Shown here one piece after another: positions 55,797 through 64,000 of a DNA stretch of 64,000 nt. Origin of the DNA: Lonicera japonica (taxonomy: Eukaryota > Streptophyta > Magnoliopsida > Dipsacales > Caprifoliaceae); NCBI GenBank assembly GCA_021464415.1, contig CM038467.1, positions 28,451,248-28,515,247 on the forward strand, read 5' to 3'. Both the position numbers and the translations under genes were made by a program. Under the pieces are notes generated by a model. It was not told the DNA's origin. It made no database searches and saw nothing but the letters and a program-made list of their open reading frames with translations. Within the stretch, counting starts at the first letter, position 1. Every line of letters begins with the position of its first letter.

Positions 55797-56317
55797 AACA
55801 TGCTTTGATTAGAGCCCAAGAGTCTATAAACATATAACCTTTTTCCATTTACCGTTGGAATTGTATTATCTATGTTAAGCATGAGTGAATGACTTCTATA
55901 TATGAAGTACTAGCAGGCTAGGAACCTAATATTAATCAACTATTACACGTTTTGTATTATTAATTTTGTTAAACTCATATGGTTGGTTGTTTTAGGGTTG
56001 AATATTATGGTTCAGAGGTGAATTGGTTTTGGTTGTGAATTGGTTTACGAGGAATGTTGGTTTATTGCCTTATATTTATCATTGTGAAATAATGTTTGAA
56101 TTGAATTAAAAATAGGTTTTTTTTGCCATCCGCCACAATTAGAAGAAAATTGACAAAAAAAATCTGAATTGGTACACTAAAATAATCCAAGCATGCTCTT
56201 TAACTAATTTACACAAATTAAAAGGCAAAAAAATGTTTTAATTATAAATAAGCGTGTGGTGTTCCAATTAAAGGATCTCACCTAAATCTAAATCCTATTA
56301 AGATTTTGTCATGATTA
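55797..56317. other. intergenic, nothing recognised
   Basis: AT-rich DNA between the repeat A copy and the solo LTR. No ORF with a recognisable product. Confidence 0.4.
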
Positions 56318-56322
56318 CTAGA

Positions 56323-57791
56323 TGACGCTGATAAAATATGGTCACCCAAGTGCAGGCACGTCAAGTTGTAATATAATTGAGTTCAAGTATTGATCCACAA
56401 GGATAGTTGAAAAGGAATAGAATGATTACATACTTTACGATTTTTCAGTTTTGTAAGTTTGATTGAAATTGAACAGCTTAAATTAAAATGGTAGTGAAAG
56501 GGTAAGAAAACACTAAGGTAAGTGAAGTTGTGCAATACAATTAATGGCATTTGCAATCTCATACATGGTTTCAACACGATATTCTCTAAAATGGGGAGTT
56601 GTCATATCTCTCAATAGCAAAGGGTGCGAAGCTGGCAATTCATTCTCGGGCTGACTTCAAGAGAGAATACAACAAAATTCCACCAAAGATAAAGCTATAA
56701 TTATATCTCTTAGCTACGGGTGTGAAGCAAAACAACCCATTCCCGTGAAGCTAATCCGAGGTAAAAATGATAAACTCATGTAACAATATTTTATATTAAT
56801 CATGTATTAATCTCATGGTTTAAAAGAATGAAAATAGCTAGTGAATTTACAATGAAACGAAACGAAGTTTTGAATAAAATCATTAACTAATCGATTGTTA
56901 CTTAAGAAAGACAATAAGGAATTTAAATATCCGTAAAGTGTATGAAGCACCAAAATACATTAAGTAAATCAAATATTGATTAACAAATTTTATAAATCAT
57001 CTATGGAGTTTCAAAACTATTCAAATCTCTACAAAGAGGAAGAGGTCTATAGATGGGGAAAAAATACAAGCTTTTTAGAACAAACAAGTATGTTGGATTA
57101 TCATTCATACACAAGAACTAAGCATACAGGCATGTAAGTCTAATCTTTAAATGAAAATACCTAGAAAGCTTGAAGAATGAAGGATATGAAAAGCATGATT
57201 CACAATTATTTAACAACTTTAAACATGGATTGAAAAATTAATCTGAAAATCACATCGCGAACTTCCTAATTTAGAAGACACATAATACTCAACAAGAATT
57301 TAAAGGTATTCATTTCTTAAAAATCAAAGTAAACTTACAAAAAGAAGGAAGAAGTTACAATGGTGGGAGCTCTAACTTCTCTCTAATGTATAAAACTTTA
57401 ATTACAAAGCTAAGGAAAGTAATATAAACTAAGAGATTACAAAATATCTAATTAAATATCTAAAATGCTTGAACCACTAAAATAGCATTTTGGATGTAAA
57501 ATGGCCAATGCCAGGGCCATTCGATCATGGTTATGCCCATATTGTATGGAAGGATGGCTGAGGAATTTGGTCATGATCGATCTGGAAATGGGATTTCTTC
57601 TCAGCAAAGGTTAAACTATGATCAATTCTAAGGGCAAGATTGCACCTACAAAAGCATGAATACTACACAACAACACCACTTGCCACATTACAAAACTCGC
57701 TAGACTAATCTGATATAAGCAGATTTCTCGGCTATTGAACAATAAACCTCAAGCAGCTCTGAGAAAACACGACAATATTAAGCGTTTCTCA
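56323..57791 (-). mobile_element. Athila-type solo LTR, 1469 bp
   Basis: On the minus strand it opens TGAGAAACGC and closes GCGTCA. Shared phrases with the LTR at 5845-7503 include TTAATATTGTC-like, GCGAGTTTTGTA, CATTTTGGATGTAAAATGGCC (as complement of CACACCCAAAATGGGC), and CTTGACGTGCCTGCACTTGG. CTAGA lies on both sides (56318-56322 and 57792-57796), a perfect 5-bp target duplication. No internal region remains, so it arose by recombination between the two LTRs of a full element. Eroded palindromes are at 57519, 57573 and 57618. Confidence 0.9.
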
Positions 57792-57796
57792 CTAGA

Positions 57797-58289
57797 GCTT
57801 GCAGAATCATCTATAACACGAATTTTCTTTTTCATCCCATCAATTTCATATATAGTTTTGGGTTGTAGTGAAAATCGGGTTAACATGGAAACCAAAACCA
57901 ACTAGAATCGGTTTGCAAGTTTAACAAGTAATATTGAATCATGTTCATGTATTAAGAAAAAAATATCATATGATATTGAATAGTTACCCTTACGTTGTAT
58001 CAAATATATTTTGATTAAAGGATGCGTTAGAATCAATCTTCGCAAGTGAGGTTAATAATACAACCCTTCACTTTGAGTGGTGGATCAATTAAAGTAAGGA
58101 ATGAATAATTGTTATTAGCCCCAGTTGTTTTGATGCCTCAAATCCCCAATTTTCACCCCTATGAATTATAATTATATCTTCTAGTATCAATCAAACCTTG
58201 AGGGTAAGAATTAGTTGCTTCGTTGTTGCATGCAATCATTAGATTTAAGATGCAATCATTTTTGTAACATGCCACGATGATTTTGACGT
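57797..58289. other. intergenic, nothing recognised
   Basis: AT-rich DNA between the solo LTR and a TNL remnant. May include eroded TNL sequence towards its right end. Confidence 0.4.
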
Positions 58290-59050
58290 CTTAGTAGGTT
58301 TCGGTAGGCCGACTTAAATTCAAGTGCAAGGAACTCCATTCGATTTCATGCATACTGAATGTAAAGTCTTTGCATGTGATGGAGTGTAGATCATAGGAAA
58401 GCGTAACAAATCAGTCAACTTTAACTAAACCTTTAATCAAAGGATATGGCTGTGGAAAACTAAGAGAGATTCAAGGTATGTTAAAGTTTTAACCCATGGA
58501 ACATGTTAACAAAGAAATACTCGATAATAAAGACTTATGTGGCGTGGAATTAATTAGAAATCTTAAGTTGAGCTTTAACTATTGGAGCACTTCTTGTTAC
58601 ACTATGATTTACAATGAGGAAAATATATATGTGTATGTGTAAACATATTGCAAGTGCATTTCCGAATGTATAATTAATCCTAAAAATTAATCAAGTGATT
58701 AATCAATTATGGTTCACATGGTACAGAGATTTTATTAGTTTCATATATTCAGCACATTTCTTCACTGGGAAAAACATTCCAAGTTCATCTTCAATATCTT
58801 TTGTTGTACCTATCCTAGTTGATTGAACGTGTACTCTACATATGTTCACACTCGATCTTCAATACTAATAAATTTGGATTTCCTTCTCCATTATTCACTA
58901 AGATTCATAATAAGACCAAGGATCTCAAGTGGATATACCATCCCATGGCTACAATTTGAAAAAATGAGAATGAAGAAAACAATTCCATTGGAAGTTGGGG
59001 AAAAAAGGAGAATGATGCTTCAGAGTTGCTAGGTTTGAGGTTTTTGGATA
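58290..59050 (+). pseudogene. TNL remnant: last LRRs and C-JID domain
   Basis: DNA matches TNL exons 4-5: CAAGGAACTCCATTCGATTTC (here cited by its core ACTCCATTCGATTTC), GAGTGTAGATCAT, AACTAAGAGAGATTCAAGGT, then an intron-like gap (about 58620-58735), then TTCAGCACATTTCTTC and AAGACCAAGGATCTCAAGTG. Several stops and frame changes, for example TAA within the segment matching FKLEP. Same orientation as the intact gene. Some gene-remnant phrases agree better with the minus-strand remnant at 13930-15180 (GGCGTGGAATT) than with the intact gene, so these two share a closer ancestor. Confidence 0.8.
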
Positions 59051-60849
59051 ACACATAATGCCAACCTGATAACATATGGTGAACCCTTTTTAAAAAAGTA
59101 TCATAAATTCAATTATTTTTGAAGCAAGAAGTTCTTGCTTGTGCTTTTTGTACATTGTTGTACAACATTCTGAAGTGCCATGTACAAGGGAGGTCATCAA
59201 TATTTGGAAAGTGACGATGACTTCAAAAATGCGCATGATGCTTTATGAATATATATTAAGAGGGGTAATGTTTTTTTTTGACAGACGCCATTATTTTTAA
59301 GCAATAAATAATGGACCGAGTACACAAAGCTGCAATAAGTAATGCCCCAAGCCACCATATATGTACAATTACACAAGTGGAAGGAGCCAAGCTTATCCTA
59401 GGTATTTTGAGTAACCCTAATCCCTAGTACCATTTGCACAAATCAAATATTTGTAACAGGCCCCATAATGCCAACCTCAGCCCGATATCTTCGCTGCCTC
59501 GCTTGGGACTTTGTAACTCTTTCCATGCTGTCTCCGTTTCAATTTATGATCGCCGGCTACTTCGTGCCCCCAGAAAAAGTTTTTCCCAGAAACCCTCTTC
59601 CAAGTGGGAATCGGATTTGTGATCCAGACAAATTCAACGCTGTTGTCAAACACATTTAGTGAAGCAATTGTTCGACAGAACATTTTCTTCATGATGCCCC
59701 AGCATGCCTTTTTTGGGGTGGCAGGCGTGCATCATTGGTTTATTAGAGTTTTTTTACGACCAATCACCAGACGAGATGTACGTGTGTATTAATTGTTGTG
59801 CTTGTAATGAATCTCTTTATTTATTTTTCAACATGTGATTGGTCAAGATGTTTTGGTTTAGTAGATTATATTTATTATATATAGTTAAAATTTCAGAAGT
59901 TAGAAAAAGGGTTATGAATTAATGATTATACTCTATAACAGCATGCGAGATATTATGTAGCACCAACTTTTAGTAAGTAAAAAGACAGCTAAACCTATAT
60001 TAAAATCCAGGTAATCAAAAAACCATATATAGAAAAATCAGGCAAAAGATTAGTCCCACATGTTGATCGGCAAAAAGGTCTCAAAACCATATATATGTTT
60101 TATTTATTTAAAGTGTTTTTGAATATCAACAGTTGTATATTATTCAAGTTTTTAAAATTATATTTATAACCATAATATGTATATTTATACAAAAAACATA
60201 AAGAAAAAAAGTTGAGTGATGATAAAGGAGTGAAAGGGTGTGAACCACCTTTGATGTAGGAGATGATATAGCATTATAACAGTTTTGAATTATAAATACA
60301 TAACTTAATTACGCAAATGATGTGTGTGTAATTTAGAAATTATTCTTCAAACTAGCTATAGACTTTTAGCACAAACTAACAATACATAATTGGTTGAGTG
60401 TTTAAGATGCAATACACATATATTTATATATATATTAGTAAATTGTAGAAGTCAATCAAGTATTATTTTATTTCCACTACAAATGTTAATGTATTTTGTG
60501 GCCAAAATAATGATATTCGACTTATAAGATTAAGTAATTTGTCTATATTTATAATTTAATTAAATTATAAGTTATCTCTATTATTCACATCGCATTTGCC
60601 TCTTAACTACTTTTTATTAAAAAAAACACATGGGGCATTTGTCCCACCTTCCCAACCTAAAGTTTGTTCGCTGGATTTGGAGGATGATTTAAAGTAATAA
60701 ATGAATGATTGTTATGAGTCGTGAACTAATTACAGAGATTATCTTAATTAAATTTTATTAAAAAAAATATTTATTTAAATCTAAAACTAGCAAACCAAAA
60801 AATAAAAAATTTAAAGCTAAATTTCATTAGACAAAATCAAATAAAAAAG
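59051..60849. other. intergenic DNA, no supported gene
   Basis: A T run followed by GACAGACGCCATTATT at about 59272-59295 could be the 3' tail of a minus-strand retroposon; not proven. Overlapping ORFs at 59434-59792 on both strands are moderately GC-rich compared with their surroundings but match no product I recognise. Confidence 0.4.
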
Positions 60850-61015
60850 ACTAATTCGTGTCTTCGAAACTTTCAAAAATAAAGTTCAACTTTGTTGGTG
60901 CGTCTCCTTTGAACTTCTGAGACCCTCACGTAACTCCAGTCAAATTCTTGAATTATTATTTTCAACTTCAATACCAACCTCCTTGAATTATTAGTCCACT
61001 CGTTGTCTCCTGGAT
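60850..61015 (+). repeat. third copy of the TNL upstream region (U3)
   Basis: TCGTGTCTTCGAAACTTTCA, then GGTGCGTCTCCTTTG, CTCACGTAACTCCAGTCAAATT and TCTTGAATTATTATTTTCAAC follow the order in U1 and U2. It has no insertion at the site used in U2. No TNL exon follows in the next kilobase. Confidence 0.7.
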
Positions 61016-61530
61016 CTACAGCGGCAATTTGACATTACCGGTGCAGTGGACAAATATAGTCCGTTGATTACAGCCGAACGGTTTGGATAGTGATACGTCA
61101 TTAACCACTTAAAGTGAGATTAGACCATAGCGATTTATTATACCTGGAAAATTAACACCGTCACCGTTGCTCTCCTAATTAAACCGCTAACTCAAATTTT
61201 TTTAGTTCTTATTTTTCTGAAATTCATACCAACCATGGCCCAATTGGACTAGTCTCTAATACTATAAAGAAAAAATTCGGCATCTACAGCTTCTCCACCT
61301 CTTAGTTCCACTAACCAAATTCCAAAAAATAAGGAAAAAAATAGCTGTGAGTTCAATCATATACATTCAATTTGTTTAGGGAAAATTTATGGGTAAAAAT
61401 TCGCCTAGAAGTAGACAATATATGAAGTACTAGAGTATTTTTCAAATAAGACTTGCTTAATAAAAGGTGAGTGCATTCACATAATCTATGTTCAAATGAG
61501 GAAAGTATGTTGCTAAGTACTCGCTGCAAT
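61016..61530. other. intergenic, nothing recognised
   Basis: No ORF or repeat recognised. Confidence 0.4.
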
Positions 61531-61875
61531 CACCACACCAGTTAGGGTCTTGGGCGACATACCCTATTGGGTATGTCTCATAAGTAAGTACTTAGGAGAC
61601 ATACGGAATGTATGTGTCCTAAGAGAGCTACTTAGGAGACATACATTTAGTGTGTCGCCTAAGTACTTACTTAGGCGATATATGTACTCCATATGTTTCT
61701 TGAGGGAGTCACTTAGGAGACATACAATCAGTGTGTCACCTAAGTACATACTTAGGCGACATACAATGAAGTTATTTCGCCTAAATACTTATCTTAGGAG
61801 ACATACATATAATATGTCTTATAAGAAAATTACTTAGGAGACATACTGAGTTTATATGTCGCCTAAGTAACCCCA
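61531..61875. repeat. array of short inverted repeats (CTTAGGAGACATAC family)
   Basis: About thirteen copies of CTTAGGMGACATAC or its complement, alternating in orientation, for example at about 61591, 61632, 61711, 61750, 61794 and 61833 forward, and 61608, 61656, 61735 and 61856 reversed. Neighbouring copies pair into hairpins. Such arrays occur in subterminal regions of CACTA elements, but no CACTA terminus is convincing; AAAAAGTGTTGG near 61880 is only a weak candidate. ORFs 61550-61837 and 61564-61749 read the repeat. Confidence 0.85.
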
Positions 61876-61889
61876 TAAAAAAGTGTTGG

Positions 61890-64000
61890 AGTTTTTTCAA
61901 GGCTCCCTATTTTCTTTTGTTAATTTTTAGAAACCACGCGTGAGCCAGCCTGTATAGATAACTTGATTTGTTTTAGAAGTTGAATGCGCTAGATGAGATC
62001 CCATCTAATAAATTCCCTTCTTTGTAGGTTTGCATCGAGGATCATCTCGAGGTCTACATCATACAACTCATCAAAAACTAGACAAATTAGCTGGATTAAT
62101 GTATTAATGATCCAAATCCCATAATTTTATAACAACATAGCTATTGTTTCTTTGCTGTAAGATTCTTAATTTTTTAGTTAATGGTCATTAGTATGATAAT
62201 AGATCGAGGGAGCAGCTAGGGTCTGGTGGGTTTTGTCTTCATTTTTGAGTTGTGAAGGCAAAGCCCACCATCTGTTAAAGGATCTTGAGTTGGGATCACT
62301 AGGTTGGAGGATGCCTCGGCCAAGTTGCACACACATTTATAGTAATTTAGTGTGTGTTTGTGAGTGTAAAAACAAGAATTGGCCACTACATTGGCTTCAA
62401 CGCCCATCTAATTAATAAATTTCACTTATTAAAGATTCATTTGGTTGAGTAAATTATTTTATATATAACTGTTTTATTGTAAATTAATAAATTATAATTT
62501 TTTTTAACAAAATATTTTATGGTGTGAATTTTTTTTGCATAAACTTGTATAATAGTAATATAATTTCAATTATATATGTCTATATGTTTTCTTCTTTAAT
62601 GTCTTAGGCATTAATTCGAGTTTGTAATTTTATATATTAGTTCATTTTTGTAATCAAACCCTTAAATAATTATATAATGAGTCCCTAAATAATTCACAAA
62701 TTATATAATTTTAAATTATTCAATTCGTAAATTAAAAGACAACCAAACGGCCTCCATCTAATTGAAATCATCAGCTCATAGTACAATTCTTAATTCTCTC
62801 TTCGTTTGATGAAGTGTGTCATCAATTGTATAGATGATTAAAGGAAGCAACTGAGATAGAGACAGGTAGTGGAATGTTATATGCTTGAAATCAGGCTGTC
62901 GATAATATTGCTAATGAAGTATTGTCTTCATTGCAACGTACTCTTTATGCACTGCCAGTATTAATTTTTAGTGTTAGCCAAAAAACATTTATTAATTAAT
63001 TTATAGTAGCCCATAATTTTTATCTATCTTTTTACACGGAAATGCTAAATATACAAAATAGTTCATAAAAAAGTTGATTCACGGGAACACACTAGACTCT
63101 GTTCTAGTTAAAGTTATGTTTAATTAGTGGTAGGTCTTAGATCAACACATCAATTACAAGTGTGTTTATAGATTAATTTTTTTGTAGAGCTTTTATGTGT
63201 TTATTATTCTCTTTTTATACATAGATAAGTTCAACTTACTCCTAAAGTAAAAGGAAAAATATTTGCGCCCCTTAATATATAACTTTTTACTCAAACTTGT
63301 AATTTATAAATCTATCTAGCAGTTGTATCAAGAATTATTCATAAATGCATGCTCGTTAGAATCATACTTTAAACTAAAATTATGTGCTCTAGCTATGAAA
63401 TTGAGTAAAGTTGAGAGCAATAGTAATCAGCTGATAGTTATAAATACCTGATTGGTTCAAAATTTTACATCTTTGATAAACACAATAAACACATCTTATA
63501 TATCCAACTGCTGAATTGATAGATTAATAATCGAACAAAAGTTCTGAGTTGATCGATGTAAAGCATGTTAATTATTAAAAGCATTGATCGATGAACTATT
63601 TTTGATACATCATTTAAGTTAGTAATTTGACCATTTAATTTAGTACACTCATTATTTCTCTAAGTTGAAGTTTCCACTATGAGAGCTAAGCAACAGTTTT
63701 TCAACTAAAAATAGCTCCAAAACCTCAGCTTTGGCTTCAAGTGATTGCGGATAGTTCATAATTCATAAACATATTTTGAGCTGTTTTTAGAGCAGCTTTT
63801 GAGCTAATGTTATAGCATATTTTGAGCTACATGTATGCAATTTCAATGTAGTTTTTAGGCAAGTTATAGTTGTTTTGTGAGCTGCTTTAATACAGTTTTC
63901 TGAACAATTTAATGCAAAGTTTAATTACTGTTGTTTTTTACTTTTAGTGCAGTTTTTTAATTTAAGTTTTAGCAATATAAAAAAATCGAATGAGATAGAA
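61890..64000. other. AT-rich intergenic DNA to the window end
   Basis: No gene recognised. At 63690-63950, variations on TTTTGAGCTGC and AGCTTTTGAGCT recur, perhaps an eroded MITE. Short ORFs at 62216-62415 on both strands have no recognisable product. Confidence 0.4.

Noticed and set aside
61550..61837. 95-codon ORF with repeated motifs
   Set aside because: It reads the alternating inverted-repeat array; both strands give similar false ORFs.

Overview
The window is nuclear DNA from a flowering plant, almost certainly a eudicot. It is AT-rich, carries a TIR-NBS-LRR (TNL) resistance-type gene with GT-AG introns, and is otherwise dominated by plant LTR retrotransposons, small DNA transposons and decayed copies of TNL genes. 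No rRNA, tRNA or CRISPR locus was seen.

Layout. (1) 1-7503: the 3' half of an Athila-like Ty3/gypsy element on the + strand: RT, RNase H and integrase with one frameshift, a damaged extra ORF, a polypurine tract and the 3' LTR (5845-7503). (2) 7504-17652: intergenic DNA holding a Harbinger/Tourist-like MITE (10161-10535), a rearranged A-B-A'(inverted)-B' duplication (11065-12635), microsatellites, and a minus-strand TNL remnant (about 13930-15180). (3) 17653-35552: one large Tat-lineage (Ogre/Retand-like) gypsy element, about 17.9 kb, on the minus strand, with two similar LTRs of about 1.53 kb, a tRNA primer-binding site, decayed gag-pro-pol with two RNase H domains, and two antisense (+ strand) extra genes. 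The first antisense gene resembles the plant mobile domain family and appears to keep four introns. (4) 35553-42040: intergenic DNA with a hAT-type non-autonomous element (39073-40317, perfect 8-bp target duplication), a second terminal-inverted-repeat element in the TNL promoter, and an orphan copy of that promoter. (5) 42041-51099: the TNL gene, plus strand, five or six exons, about 1207 codons if the sixth exon is used, with a 4.8-kb first intron. (6) 51100-64000: two more TNL remnants, a TRIM element nested in a copy of repeat A, a minus-strand Athila solo LTR with a perfect 5-bp target duplication, a third copy of the TNL upstream sequence, and an array of short inverted repeats.

How the parts relate. 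The TNL gene, three TNL remnants and three copies of the TNL upstream region are what is left of a local TNL cluster, broken up by transposons. The most unusual signal is in the two gypsy elements. Each carries its own 12-bp palindrome (ATGATCGATCAT in the Athila-like element, TGTCGCGCGACA in the Tat element). Each palindrome is repeated both in the LTR, upstream of a TATA-like sequence, and again inside the element upstream of the extra ORF. Most spacings are near 21 or 31 bp, that is two or three helical turns. This looks like operator sites shared between the LTR promoter and an internal promoter, possibly bound by an element-encoded protein. That interpretation is inference.

Limits: all calls come from reading the sequence by eye. 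Repeat boundaries are exact only where a target-site duplication or an end motif is quoted. No database search or alignment score was available.
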